DNA of 64,000 nucleotides, taken from Tetragonia tetragonoides (taxonomy: Eukaryota > Streptophyta > Magnoliopsida > Caryophyllales > Aizoaceae). The translations under genes were made by a program, and so were the position numbers. Of this stretch, positions 1-11,646 are shown one piece after another. Within the stretch, counting starts at the first letter, position 1. Each line of letters starts with the position of its first letter. Location: contig CM076140.1 of NCBI GenBank assembly GCA_038025085.1, positions 36,461,501 through 36,525,500 on the forward strand. The letters run 5' to 3'. A model generated the notes under the pieces. That model worked only from the letters and a program-made list of their open reading frames with translations. It did no database searches and was not told the DNA's origin.

Positions 1-844
1 AATTACGAGTAGTTATTTTGAGATCAGGGATATGCAGAAATGTGCAATGCTTGTATACTATTACCGAGTATATAGAAGACATCAAGCAGTTAATAATAAA
101 AGTCCTAAATATTTAAATTTTATACCACAATTTTCTCAACGTAATAATACCACAAGAAGAGATACAAAAGATGTCTTATGGGCCATGTTAAAAATAAAAC
201 TCAATGACAATTAACAATGTTTGTGAAGTAGATTTGAGTCAAGAGGAATTGGGTGTGCTGTAATTCGATGGTCATAACTTTATTTTCATGAATTTTAGTA
301 CGTGTGCGAAAAAACACAGTATGGACTTTCTCTTCTTTCTTCAAATTATTCGGATCACTACATGACCACTTCTCAATTTTCTTCCACATGATTGCTCCTC
401 TTTTATCTCTTTCTTCTCAACTCACCGAAAATTTAAAACATGTGAAATTAACAAAAATATCTTTATCTCTTATTTTGGTAACTTTTCTAACTTGAGTGAT
501 GAGATCCGTTTATTCCTCCTCTTATTTTCCTTTCTTTTAAGCCAAACCCATGTTAACTAGCGAACTTAGCTTGTACTCCATTCACGCTAAATCCTCTTTC
601 CATCAAGTTCTTTGTTTTCCTTGTTGATTTGTTTGTAATGAAAGATGATTCTTTCTGATCATAATTGTAACTCTCTATAAGAAAAATTGAGAATGCGTCA
701 TTTACATATGTCATGTACTATTCTTAATTAAGTTGGAATACTCTCAATGAAATTAATACCATAGTTTTGTAACTTATTCTCATCTCGAAAAAGAAAAGTT
801 TATGAAATATTTATCAATGTTACACACAAATGCTATGTGATCAC
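1..844. other. AT-rich stretch with no recognisable gene
   Basis: Only short, stop-rich reading frames occur, with no conserved motif. A pyrimidine-rich tract lies near 320-540. I see no element ends before the Mutator TSD at 845. Confidence 0.5.
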
Positions 845-853
845 TTAGATTTT

Positions 854-1702
854 GGTCGTATTTCGGGATTGGTAATTTTTTGTGAACTAATTATGACAAT
901 CTCATATTTTACATGTCTTTGACCACTATAGGGTATTTTTAATCGTTGACTCGTGCAAAAAGACCCAAAACTCTAAGGATACCCAGTTTCGTCCATTAAA
1001 ATGCTTTTTACGCATTAATATGATTTTCTTGGGTTTTAAAATTTTCGAAAATGACAATTAATCATTTAAAATTACACTATTCATGGCTTGCATTCGCTCC
1101 ACTTGCTTTCATTCCACTTCAATCTTCACGAACCTCCAGCTCTTCACTTTGAAAACAACTGCAATAATTTTCCAAAAAAGAAAGAGAGAGAAATTGGATT
1201 TCAACAGTTGCAGCTCTTCACTTTGAAATTAGTTATGCTAACTGTCAATGGAATTTAACCATTGTTGCCTCTACAAAAAGGACGACCAACTAGCCCTAAA
1301 ATTGATGGTGGTGTCAAGCTCAATTACTCTTAAATGGGTAGTTTATGTAAAATGATTCATTTAAATCAGATCTTGTGGAGAGAAGATAGAGCATTTGTTG
1401 AAACTCTAGGTTTGTTCAACCGAAAGACAAATTTGCGCCAAATAAAAGAATTGGGGAAGAAAAGGGGGTAGATTAGTTTTTAATTTTAAATGATTAATTA
1501 TCATTTTCAAAAATAAAATAAAGTGCAGTTTATCATTTTGATGTGTAAAACGCATTTGAGTGGACGAAAACTGGGATTCAAGGTAGTTTTGAGTCATTTT
1601 GCACGAGTCAACGTTAAAAGTACCCTATAGTGGCTAAAGACTTTTCAAATACCAGATTGTCATCATGGGTTCAGAAAAAATACCAATCCGAAAATGCAAC
1701 CC
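854..1702. mobile_element. Non-autonomous Mutator-like element (MULE-1)
   Basis: An 849-bp element is bounded by long terminal inverted repeats of about 220 bp. The left arm (854-1075) and the reverse complement of the right arm (about 1470-1702) align along their whole length, including the shared block ccactatagggta. The flanks 845-853 (ttagatttt) and 1703-1711 (ttagatatc) match at 7 of 9 positions, as expected for an old 9-bp Mutator target duplication. The 400-bp middle has no transposase and no long ORF, so movement would need a transposase supplied elsewhere. The exact outer base pair is uncertain by one or two positions. Confidence 0.8.
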
Positions 1703-1711
1703 TTAGATATC

Positions 1712-2125
1712 TAGATATTAAGTAGCTAGTAATTTACCAAATTTGATTGGATTGGATATAATGAAATAAAATAATAGTATTGAGTTATGAAAAGGGATGA
1801 CGAAAAGAAGCCCTTAAAGCAATTACATAAACGTGTCCGATATGGTAGCTTTATATATGTTTTGCTCCATTGAAAGTAGTCAATAATTTAAAGGGACTAT
1901 ATGTTATTGGATAATCTTCTTCATGAGCAACGCATTTCTATCAAATAAGGGAGGGGGGGGGGGGAGATTTCTTTAGTTTGTCAGCAATCCTATTCCTTAG
2001 TTCAGAAAAGTTGATTCCAATCAACAAAGTTAGAAGATAATAAAAGTATATAATTACTAATATTACTGCATTCCTAATAATGGTTTGCAAGTAAAACACC
2101 TCAGTTAAACTGCTTTCAATCACAT
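1712..2125. other. Unassigned spacer with a G-run
   Basis: No gene or repeat border is recognised. A run of about 12 G at 1953-1964 is the only conspicuous feature. Confidence 0.5.
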
Positions 2126-2133
2126 GCTAATAA

Positions 2134-3917
2134 TAGGGGTGAGCGCAAGCAAGTACCCACTTGAAATCTTAGGATTTGGTATTGGAATTGGTTAGAGCAG
2201 TTCTTCAAATTTGGGACCCAGAATTGGAATTGGTTAGAGCATGCAGTTCCTCAAAACTGATACCCAGACTAGGAATTGACAGGTCCAATTCCAATACCAG
2301 GTACCCAGTTCTCGTCATCTCTCACTGAAAAAAATTGCTTGACATCTTGTCTCGTAGAATTTTAAAGGGAATAGTGGAATAATATCCAAATACTATGAGT
2401 TAAGATTGTGCGACAATTCCCAAAAAAAAAATTACACCATCGAAAAAATCAAAATTGTGACATATGCAATAGAAAAACTAAAGTATTAATAGCATTGGCA
2501 GGACTTGTAAATTTGTATGGGCAGCAAGCCAACAGCGAAACTCGATCACTCATCATGTGATGACATAGCAGATTAGCAGCAAGACAGCAATTGAAAGGAC
2601 CTTCAACATTAAGTGGGGGACGAATGAAACATGTACAAACAAAAGAAAAAATAATTAGTAATTAAAATTAAGCACAAATAACAAAATTGTATACATTTAG
2701 AAGACAAACATAGCAATTACCTTATAAAGAAGTCACTCCCAGTTCGTTCCAACAAACATGTCTGAAATTTACGTGAGACTGTTATTACCGAACTCTGAAA
2801 AATAAAAATTAACACAAATACATTTAGGTTAGATTGTAAAATTTAACCTCACAAGAACAAAGTTAGAATAATATTGAAGAAACTATTACCTTCCTCATAT
2901 TTGTCCATATTGTAGAAAATTTAGTCAATGGTTGCGTGAATATAGCATATATTGATTATATAAAGAATGTCGATTATTTTCTTTTTTCTTTCTTTTTCCA
3001 TTTTGGTACTAATGAGAAATCGTTGATACTTATAACTATTAATCAGGTTAATCACAATATTAACTTTGAAACTTTGAACCCCTATAACTCAAATGTACTA
3101 TAAAATATACACAACATTATACTTTCTAGAAAAACAAAGAGGCTATATCCAATAAACACTTAACCCAAGGCAACAATGACACTTTGTAACTTCATGATAA
3201 ATTTAACGCCCGGCAAATTTAATGAGTAATTTCTCTTTATCCATAATGCAAAGCTAAAGAATAGTTGTAACAATGACAATTTGTAACTTCATCATAAATA
3301 AAACGCCCAACAAATTTAATGAGTAATTTCGCTTTAGTCGTAACGCAAAGCTAAAGAATGGTGAAACTTTTGATCTTTGTTGATAATGATTAGCTTAATT
3401 ATTAGTTGTCCATGTAACATTAACAAATTAAGTTGGTAGCCTAATTGGTTCGATTTTTTAAAATGATAACCTTGAGGTTAGAGGTTCGATTCTTAGTAGC
3501 TTCTTTAAGCTCATATTCTATATTTTGATTTATAGTGAACAAAATACAGTACTTAATAAATACTCACACAATATTTTTCTTTTAATAATCTTTAATGAAA
3601 GTTCGCACTCTCTTTCAACTAAAAAGCTCAAAAATATGGTTCTAAGACCAGGTCTGGAAATAGTTCCAATACCAGTTCCACTTCTGGGTACCTAGAACTG
3701 GACCCACCAGGTACCCAGTTCTTGGAATTGGTCCCACCAGGTACCCACTGGGTCCTGGGTCTAGAAAAATGATACCCAGAATTAGAATTGTTTCCAAGCA
3801 GGTCTGAATTTTTGGACCCAGAATTGGAATTAGCTGGACCAGTTCCAGGTCCGGACCTGCCAGGTCCAAACCAATTCAGGATCAGAACCAGGTACCCAGG
3901 ACCCGTGCTCACCCCTA
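2134..3917. mobile_element. Non-autonomous hAT transposon (hAT-1)
   Basis: Perfect 11-bp terminal inverted repeats (taggggtgagc at the left, its complement at the right) are flanked by an exact 8-bp duplication gctaataa at 2126-2133 and 3918-3925. TIR sequence and TSD length are typical of the hAT superfamily. Both subterminal zones (2140-2320 and 3640-3905) are packed with variants of ggtaccc and ggacccagaattgg, the sort of clustered motif a hAT transposase binds. The 1.3-kb interior is AT-rich and lacks a transposase. The low-complexity reading frames across the right subterminal zone (3628-3912, minus) come from these repeats and are not genes. A SINE-like segment may lie at 3430-3510, judged only from a tRNA-like B-box (ggttcgattct). 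Confidence 0.9.
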
Positions 3918-3925
3918 GCTAATAA

Positions 3926-4305
3926 TGGATTTGCAAGTATAGCCTTACTAGTACTAGTGCATTTTCACATGCTAAAAATGAATATATTTCTTACAATAAT
4001 TCACACTCTATGTATGTACTGTCATGAATCATAACGGGAGTGTATGAAAGTTGTTTAGAAGTGCAATTGAATTTTTTGCCCAATAATATATAGTTAAATG
4101 TTTTAGGAGAGCAAATTATGTCAAAATTCAGATATACACTTCTGTAGAGTATGTGCTTAGTGCTTTTGATACTAATCTATCATTTGTTAGCGGAATGAAG
4201 TTGAATCACATGTCTGGGACACATGCACATTTCATAAATTTATAAGAATTGGTGCCAATGTTGAATGTTGATAGTGTATTGAGTCGACCTTGTTAAATTA
4301 GGAGT
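3926..4305. other. Unassigned spacer between two hAT elements
   Basis: AT-rich sequence with no ORF, motif or repeat border that I can support. Confidence 0.5.
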
Positions 4306-4313
4306 GTCGTGAT

Positions 4314-5061
4314 CAGGGGTGAAGCTACCAGGGGCAGCTGGCGTAGGCCCGACCCCTCCAGCCCAGCCCAATGCTTCTTTTATTTATTTATTTATTTATT
4401 CTGGCCTATGCAACGTTTTTGGATAAGTACAAGTTTGTTCAACTAAATATAAGAAACTTTCGCTGACTCAGTGATTGGGAAAGCAATAGTGGAGCGCTCT
4501 AGCATGCAATAAATGTGGTTCGAGTCTCATACCAAGCCCTTTTTTAAAATTCTTTAGCTTTTTCCCAAATTTTTTTAAGTACGACATACTCTATATGTTT
4601 AATTGTCAAATTGCCATCCCTTATTCTCTTATATGATCAGAACTGATAACTAGATGCGTTTTTCCCCCCATATCTATATATTACTCTCAATTTATATTTG
4701 TATTACAATCATGTCATCCTGTGTATTAATTTACCACTATTTTGAATTATTAGGATTTCTTGTAGTTGTAGTATTGTTCATGTTACATAGATTAAAATAT
4801 ATATTCATTTTCTGCAATGAAAATTGCCAAAACTAAGCTCAGAAGCAAGATGAAAGATGACTTTCTTAGAGATATTTTGGTGATATATATCGAAAAAGAG
4901 ATTGCTGCTATGTTTAGTTTAGACTCCGTTATTGATGGTTTTGCCTCTATGAAAGAGCGTAGGGTACTAATCATGTAATTTTTTTAATGACAATGTACTA
5001 TTACTTTTTTTAAAATATAAATTTCAGCCCCTCTACATCTAAATTCCTGGCTTCGCCCCTG
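4314..5061. mobile_element. Non-autonomous hAT-like transposon (hAT-2)
   Basis: A 748-bp element begins caggggtgaagc and ends with the near complement gcttcgcccctg. Flanking 8-mers gtcgtgat (4306-4313) and gtcatgat (5062-5069) differ at one base, consistent with an aged hAT TSD. The interior carries a tttattta microsatellite near 4378-4400 and a segment (4460-4540) with a B-box-like ggttcgagtct that could be tRNA-derived. No transposase is present. Confidence 0.8.
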
Positions 5062-5069
5062 GTCATGAT

Positions 5070-5602
5070 TTATTACTCCACAGTCACTGGAAGACCAAGT
5101 GAACCTCATTTAGCCTCCCTTTTTGTATTGCATGTAAAATCTATAGTAGATTAGAGAGTGTAGAGTATCCTTTTATCCTAGTGTGGTTATTTTCATTCAA
5201 AATACGTAATGCAAAGTTCATTCCATGTAACTAGAAAAGAAAATGATTTCTCCTTCCAGTCATGCATGTATAGAAAAGAGAAGTCTGATAATGTATGTCT
5301 TCACTGATTCATATAATTGATTCAAGTTGTTACTATACGTCTATATCATCATACGAAAAATAGGAACTTAATGCGAACACACTCCACTCGTAGTCGAGGG
5401 TACATCCCATAAGAAGGCTGCGATAATACTCGACCGAGATCAAATCGGCATCTTCAAACGTCAGATATCGTGCGCGGTTATCGTTGTCAAACTAAGTACG
5501 TCCTTGCAGGTTCAATGGTCTCTCGTTGAGAAGTACGCTCAACCGATAAGCAAAATCAGAAACAACATATCAGTAACAATGTTGAACCGAATTTTGACTT
5601 GC

Positions 5603-5607
<5 letters not shown>
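5070..5607. other. Unassigned spacer
   Basis: No gene is recognised. The part 5370-5530 is less AT-rich than its surroundings and looks like a fragment of something once coding or conserved, but no frame or motif can be named. Confidence 0.4.
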
Positions 5608-5639
<32 letters not shown>

Positions 5640-6680
5640 GGCTAAAAAGTATATTGGGTCCGAAACTGTAACCCAATGTTTTTTTTAAACATAGGCCCAA
5701 TGCCCAAATAAAGTGGAGTAAGAAAAAGAATGAAAAAAATAAAAGAAAAATAAAAATAAAGAAAATTGGTGGTGGGACCCGCCATAATTTTTTTTTTAAA
5801 AAGATTCTCTCTTCCCCCTTCTCCCTTTCCTATGGTTCCCTCCCCCTTTGATTTCTTTTCCTTTGTTTCCCTCTCCTTATCTTCTCCCTCACCCGCTACC
5901 TTACCCCCTTGTTTTTTTTTTTTTTTTTCTTTCTCTTCTCTTCTTCCTTCCTTTGAGTGCAGCTAAGCGCCCCCCCCCCCCCCACCCTCTCTCCTCATTC
6001 TCGCCCCTTTGTCTCCTCTCTTTTTTCTTTTTACTTAAGCACCCATTGTATTATGCTCTTCCTTTTGTTCCACTTCTACTTATAAGTCTTCATTTTGACT
6101 ATATTTTATTTCCTTTTTCTTTTATTTTAGTTTTAGTACATATAATATCTAGATATTTTGTATCAATTTTTTTTTTTGAAAATAATATCTATTTTTTTTT
6201 TTTGTAAAAGATAGTTGTTTATTAACTAAATATTTTTCATTTTAATTAAGATTTAAACTTATTTTTATTTTTCTAACCCTAATCCCCTCATATTAGGTTT
6301 ATTTTTTCTTAGAACGGGCCTCTTTTCCCTTTCTCTCATCTTTTCTCTAAGTAAATCTCTTTCCCTTTTCTCTTATTCTCTCTCTAAAATTAGCCTTTCT
6401 CAACTCTCAAAGTTCTTCCCCTCTTCAAAGTTATCATTTTTTTTTTCCTCTCAAAAAACACAAAAATCAAAATTCTTTTTTTTTTTTTTTTTTTTTTTAT
6501 TGAAATCAAAACAAAAGAGTCATTTGCATATAATACGTTTTCTTTTAAACACAAAATAGTAAGTTCTACTACCATCTCCAAAGGTATCATTTTTTTTACT
6601 TCTAGCATTTATTACCTTGTAATAATTACCTTTTTCTTTTCTTATTTTCTTACATTTCCCCCTTCCCTTTATATATATTG
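5608..6680. repeat. Dispersed repeat R1, copy 1, starting with (ATT)n
   Basis: About 11 ATT units run directly into a block (ttgggtccgaaac, taaccca, taggccc) that recurs at 17928-17985 behind a much longer ATT array. The far end (cttctagcatttattac, then a ctttttcttttc pyrimidine stretch at 6600-6660) also recurs, at 18014-18028 and 23463-23520. The middle, 5700-6590, is pyrimidine-rich with poly-C (14 C at 5970-5983) and poly-T and is absent from copy 2. Read on the minus strand it would end in an (AAT)n tail, as some LINE or SINE families do, but no coding region is visible and the class is unknown. Confidence 0.6.
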
Positions 6681-6895
6681 GTTTTTGTAGCTTGCTCCTT
6701 TAAAACTGACAAGTTGTCAAGTGACTTGTCACGTTGGCTGGTTGCTTTCGGCCATTTCTTATGTTACTTGCCCCTCAATTGTGATACTAAGTTATACATT
6801 ACAGAGGAAAACGTGTATTTGACCTTACGATTTTATAAGGGTAATAGACCTGTCATTGAAGCCAACAGAAACTTAGAGACAGAAGACTATAACTC

Positions 6896-7021
<126 letters not shown>

Positions 7022-7218
7022 TGTTCTAATTTCCCACATGTTATAAAATGAATGGATCACCATTCTTTACGGGATATTTCCCTTATATGCATAGTAACTT
7101 TTGGGGCTATAAATACCCCATTGTTGTGAAGTAAAACGCAACTGAGTGAAAAGCAAGAGAATCAATTAAAGCTTTTACTCCTACTTCGAGTCACCCTTTC
7201 CTACGCTATCTTTTAACA
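7022..7218 (+). repeat. Short copia-type LTR (LTR-a) of the relic element
   Basis: Begins tgttctaatttcccac and ends ttttaaca, i.e. TG...CA, and is directly followed by cgttatcagcacc, the leader/primer-site sequence typical of many plant copia elements. A TATA box (tataaatac) lies at 7111-7119. It is about 197 bp long and homologous to 7868-8083. Its left edge touches the ATT microsatellite, so no TSD can be read. Confidence 0.7.
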
Positions 7219-7402
7219 CGTTATCAGCACCACCCAGCTCCAAACTCCAAAAGGTAAAATACAAACTCATTTCAAAATAATTCTAAGTTTTGAGGTAGTA
7301 TGTTTTGTAGTTGCCGAATATAATTCATATCCTTTACATCAGAAACTCAAAACTAGATTACTAAATTTTCTAGCCATAGTTTTACGTTAGTTTTGTACCA
7401 CT

Positions 7403-7771
7403 ATGAGTCACCAAAGTAATGGAATCAACACTGTCGTAACTAGTATTTACTACACACCTATATACTTCATCATCGAGCGAAATCACGTACCTTTCGGAAC
7501 CATTCCTTACCCGAATATCATACCCCAACCACAACTAAATCTCACGTCGACTAGTACTTCGACGTCGGCACAAGCCTCCCGAGCCAATGAACCACAACCA
7601 CCACCTCCTAAGCCTGTTTTTATAAACCTGAATGACAACCCAGTAGAGCAGATGCTCGACCCTTGTCAAGAGCCAGGTCCGTCCAACAAAAGAAAACGAG
7701 AAAAGGAAGAGGGCGGGATGGGCTCTGCCGAGATCACCTTACCGCTTGCCCCAAAGAACCTGAAAATGTGA
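7403..7771 (+). CDS. Unknown 122-residue leader ORF, copy 1
   Basis: The ORF lies in the leader between two short LTR-like units, about 185 bases after LTR-a. I do not recognise the product. It starts MSHQSNGIN, has a hydrophobic stretch around residues 10-25, a Ser/Thr-rich part (about 50-58), a run of prolines (about 65-70), then a basic KRKREKEE patch near residue 98. There is no signal peptide or catalytic motif. A second copy at 8271-8567 matches over the first 98 codons without any indel (about 79% identical by my count), although the rest of this relic is full of stops and frameshifts. It could be an accessory ORF of the element, a captured fragment, or chance. The frame is clear; that it is translated is not. 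Confidence 0.45.
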   Translation: MSHQSNGINTVVTSIYYTPIYFIIERNHVPFGTIPYPNIIPQPQLNLTSTSTSTSAQASRANEPQPPPPKPVFINLNDNPVEQMLDPCQEPGPSNKRKREKEEGGMGSAEITLPLAPKNLKM

Positions 7772-7867
7772 GCCGCCACCATGTACAGTGCGGCTCCAAA
7801 TCTGAGTCATTATCTAACCCACAAAATCCAAATAACCAACTACCAAGAAAGGTAATAATGTAGTGAC

Positions 7868-8083
7868 TGTTGTAAATCCCACATGCAAAATAGGTGAATG
7901 GCTCACATTCACTTTGCAGTAAATATCTTCACTATTGTAGCATAGTAAAAATACTATTACCTTGCCTATAAATACGCAGCTTGTAGTTCAGCAAAACGCA
8001 ACTGAGTGAAAGCAAATAAAGAGCTACGATCCTTTCACTACTTTGGGCTTCCTTTAGCTTCCTTTCTGAGCTATCTTTTAACA
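7868..8083 (+). repeat. Short copia-type LTR (LTR-b) of the relic element
   Basis: Begins tgttgtaaatcccac and ends ttttaaca, followed by cgttatcaacacc. The TATA box tataaatac is at 7969-7977. The block aaaacgcaactgagtgaaa is shared with LTR-a. The spacing LTR-a, 649-bp internal, LTR-b, internal copy 2 shows that a whole LTR-plus-leader unit was duplicated, probably by recombination between LTRs. Confidence 0.7.
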
Positions 8084-8270
8084 CGTTATCAACACCACCT
8101 AGCTTCAAACTCCAAAAGGTAAAATACAAACTCACTCCAAAAATATTCTAAGTTTTGTGTTAGTATGCTCTGTAGTTACCGAATATAATTCAGATCCTCT
8201 ACATCTGAAAATCAAAACTAGATTACTAAATTTTCTAGCCATATAGTTTTACGTTAGTTTTGATACCACT

Positions 8271-8567
8271 ATGAGTCACCAAAGTAATGAGATCAACATC
8301 GTCGTAACCGGTATTTACTACTCACCCCTATACCTCATCATTGAGCGAAACCACGTACCTTTCGGTAACGTTCCTTGCCCGAACAACATACCCCAACCAC
8401 AACCAAATCTCATCTCGACTAGTACGTCGACGTGGGCAGAAGCCTCCCGAGCCAATGAACCACCACCACCACCTCCTAAGCCTGTTTATATAAACCTGAA
8501 CGACAACCCAGTAGAGCCGAGGCTCGAACCTTGTCAAGATTCAGGTCCGTCCAACAAAAGAAAATGA
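8271..8567 (+). CDS. Unknown leader ORF, copy 2 (98 residues, early stop)
   Basis: Homologous to 7403-7771, with the same start (MSHQSN) and the same Ser/Thr-rich and proline-run layout. It ends at a TGA after SNKRK, where copy 1 reads on with a basic patch. Beyond that stop the homology and frame continue (AEIT, PLAPKN) to the same terminal stop as copy 1, so this is a truncated form of one ORF. Function unknown. It sits about 190 bases downstream of LTR-b, so it would be the first ORF of a transcript from LTR-b. Confidence 0.4.
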   Translation: MSHQSNEINIVVTGIYYSPLYLIIERNHVPFGNVPCPNNIPQPQPNLISTSTSTWAEASRANEPPPPPPKPVYINLNDNPVEPRLEPCQDSGPSNKRK

Positions 8568-8735
8568 GAAAAGGAAGAGGTCGAGATTGACTTTGCCGAG
8601 ATAACCTCACCGCTTGCCCCAAAGAACCCGAAAATGTGAGCCACCACCATGTACGGTGCGGTTCGAAATATGAGTCATTATCCAACCCACAAAATCCAAA
8701 TGACCAACCACCAAGATAGGTGATAATTTAGTCAC

Positions 8736-9399
8736 AAATAAAATCAGAACCGAAAACAACAGTAGAAGAACAAAGTACAAACGATACTGATCACTAAATA
8801 AAATGTAGAAAGTGTTAGTAAGTGTTGACAAAGTGAAGAAAATAATTCTGCACGTGAAATTTATTTGGGATGTGATCTTGAGTAATAAAGTAAAACAAGG
8901 CCCCACGCTATTGAATGAAGAAAGAAAAAAGGGATAAAATTTGACCAAGAAATAATCAGTTTACGTATTTGTTAATTTTGGACTATTGACCCATTGTATG
9001 AGATTATGCTTACGGAATACAATTGGACTAATATTTTGTGTACCAATGATGTATTACGTCAAATATTTACTAGTGTATTTGATAACTAATATTTGTTCTG
9101 CAAGATCTTTTAAGATCAAAATTATTTGCTTTATTAGTTGGAATTAACGTTAGTTCTGCAGGTTCCATTAAACTAAACGAAGTTTATTGATTAGCCAAAT
9201 AAACAAAAAAAATAAAATTGTTGTTTGTTTTATATTTTGTATCAACGGGTTTTCGAACCCCTGACTTTTGACTAAGCGTAAGGAGTCTCGGACCACTATG
9301 GCTTCATTCCCATAGTGATATCTTATTGCATAATAATTTATTTATGACCTAAGTGTCTTAACAATTAATTAACTTTACAATTCATCTTTAATCAGAAAA
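8736..9399 (+). other. Non-coding leader of the copia relic
   Basis: AT-rich sequence between the leader ORF and gag. At 9245-9310, read on the minus strand, there is a tRNA-like stretch (gggttcgaaaaccc as B-box, tagtggtccgag as possible A-box), perhaps a SINE head or a tRNA-derived piece; it does not fold as a complete tRNA by eye. Confidence 0.45.
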
Positions 9400-10362
9400 A
9401 TGGCAAGCATTGCTAAAAGGGAATTTGAAATCCTTGATGTGCCTGGAAAAAACTAATACAAATGGAAGATTGACGCCCTTGCACACCTAAAGGCTAATGG
9501 ACTCAAGAAAATCATTGAGGAGAAAAATAACACATCAGAGGAAGAGAAGGCTAAGACCATGATTTTCTTAAGGCACCACCTCCATGAGGACCTGAAAAAT
9601 GAGCACCTCATAGTTGAAGATCCAAAGGAGTTGTGGCAAAATATCCATAAGAGATATGGGCACAGAGAACAAGTTTTGTTGCCACAAGTCCTATAAGAAT
9701 GGTCTAATCTGAGATTTCAGGATTTTAAATCTGTTGCCGAGTACAATTCTGCTCTACTACGCTTAACTTCATCTATGAAATTATGTGGGCAAAAGGTCAC
9801 TGAGAATGATATGCTTGAAAATACCTATTCCACCATGCACGCCTCTAATGTGATACTCCAATAGAAGTATCGTGAAAGAGGTTTCAAAAGTACTCTGATC
9901 TGAAATCAGTGCTATTGGTGGCGGAGCAGAATAATCTGTTACTCGTGAAAAATCACAACTTGAGGCCTGTTGGAACAAGTGAAGTACCAGAGGCACATTC
10001 AACCCAAATGGGTAAACAAGGTCGCCAACTGAAAAATAAATAAATTTCGAGGCAAGCATTACAACAAGGGCCAACGTCGCCAGTTCAAGTGTTAAGGTAA
10101 ACAAATAAACCAGCAGAGGACTGGAGGACCTGGGAAGCAAAAAATTACATGTTTCAAATGTGGCATTAAAGGTCATTTCGCAAAGGAATACCGAACCTCC
10201 AAATATTTGGTGTAACTGTATCAAACCTCCCAAAAGGGCAAAAAGAAAAATGTTGAGGCCAACTATGTGGATGAAGGCCCCCAAAACGTGCCAAGCCTTA
10301 ACGTTTCTGACTATTTCATGGATAATGCTGAGAATGACCTTGGCAACCTGGGCATTAACTGA
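9400..10362 (+). pseudogene. Copia gag, copy 1 (broken)
   Basis: Starts MASIAKREFEILDVPG and follows the plant copia Gag pattern (AKTMIFLRHHLHEDLK, ELWQNIHKRYGHREQ, LRFQDFKSVAEYN). It is interrupted by in-frame stops at 9454, 9694 and 9862, and by a one-base loss in an A-run near 9885, where copy 2 has one more A. The CX2CX4HX4C zinc knuckle at about 10150-10191 has its last cysteine changed to tyrosine (CFKCGIKGHFAKEY), so RNA binding would be impaired. Gag would form the virus-like particle of the element. It ends at a TGA shared with copy 2. Confidence 0.85.
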
Positions 10363-10542
10363 ACTGGTCCTAATCAAGTTGTATTAACTATGTGTGTTTA
10401 ATATGAGTGTTTAGTTATGTTTTAAATAAATGCTTTAAGAAGCATAAGACTATCAATGTATGTATGTAATAATTTCTTATTAAATAAAAATCAGTGTGTT
10501 TAATTAATCACTAATCCAATATTTGTTTATGGTATTGAAGAT
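10363..10542 (+). other. gag-pol spacer, copy 1 (possible intron/termination region)
   Basis: A 180-bp AT-rich segment separates gag from the protease start. An equivalent segment lies at 12513-12696 in copy 2 at about 90% identity. It contains aataaa sequences (e.g. 10425-10430 and near 10482). Conservation in both copies means it was present in their common ancestor. Confidence 0.55.
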
Positions 10543-11646
10543 ATGAACTTGCAAAATGGAATTGGCGAACAATGTCTAATAGACAGTGTTGCAACACACA
10601 CAATCCTAAGAAATAAAGTGTACTTCACTCAATTAAAACCAATCGAGGCAAATGTGAACACCATTGGCGGTGTTGCAAAATTAATTGAAGGATCAGGAAA
10701 GGCGTGTGTTTTACTCCCTAGGGGCACAAAAGTAGAAATAAAAGACGCACTATATTCGAGTAAATCTCGAAAAAATTTATTAGGTTTTAATGATATGCGT
10801 CAGAATGGTTACCACATGGAAACCATGACTGAAGACCAAAAGCAGTACATGTGTCTTACATCAGTTAAAGCTGGCAAGAAGCGTATTTTTGAGAAAATGT
10901 CAGCGTACTCCTCGGGAATGTACTATGCGTACATTAATCCCATTGAAATTAATATTGTGTCCAAACAATTGGTAGATAACCAAAACTTATGCTCACTGTG
11001 GCATAACCGTTTGGGTTATCCTGACACAAGTATGATGATAAAAATAATTAAGGGTTCAACTGGACACCCATTGAAAAATGTCCTAGTACCAAAATTCGGT
11101 GAACACCCTTGTGCTGCCTGTTCACTTGGAAAATTAATTACGATACCTTCCAAATGTAAGCTTGGAAGTGAGTCTCCTGCATTCTTGGAAAAAATCCAAG
11201 GTGATATTTGCGGGCCAATTCACCCGCCATGCAGACTATTTCGGTATTTCATGGTATTAAGAGATGCATCATAACGATGGTCACATGTGAGTTTATTATC
11301 AACAAGAAATGTCGCATTTATCAAATTGTTGGCACAAATAATTTGATTGAAAGCTCAATTTCCAGATTATTCGATAAAGAAGATCAAGCTGGATAATGCA
11401 GGAGAATGTACATCCCAAACATTCAATGACTATTGCATGTCTATTGGGATTGAGGTGGAACACCCAGTTGCTCATGTTTATACCCAAAATGGCCTTGCCG
11501 AGTTTTTGATAAAGCGGTTATAGTCAATCGCTAGGCCATTATTAATGAAATAAAAATTACCATCTTTTATTTGGGGACATGCTATATTACATGCAGCAGA
11601 ATTAGTACGATTAAGGCCAATTGCTTATCATGAATTCTCCCCTATG
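10543..11646 (+). pseudogene. Copia protease-integrase region, copy 1 (truncated)
   Basis: An open stretch of 243 codons (10543-11274) begins with the aspartic-protease region. The usual D-S/T-G/A triad reads CLIDSVATHTIL, a valine where copy 2 has alanine (DSA). GAG-pre-integrase sequence follows (SLWHNRLGYP), then the zinc-binding Cys pair (CAACS) and the first integrase aspartate in GDICGPI. After the stop at 11272 the integrase homology goes on (RWSHVSLLSTRNVAF, then LDNAGEC, EVEHPVAH) with several stops. Homology ends at cctatg near 11646, where the sequence jumps back to gag (copy 2). Confidence 0.8.

Noticed and set aside
3628..3912. Gly/Pro/Ser-rich minus-strand frame
   Set aside because: Lies wholly in the subterminal repeats of hAT-1.
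9245..9310. tRNA gene on the minus strand
   Set aside because: A B-box-like gggttcgaaaaccc is present but I cannot form a full cloverleaf; at most a SINE or tRNA-derived fragment.
10160..10387. Lys/Arg-rich frame (also 12310-12537) over the zinc knuckle
   Set aside because: Wrong frame; the zinc-knuckle frame (CFKCGIKGHF) is the meaningful one.
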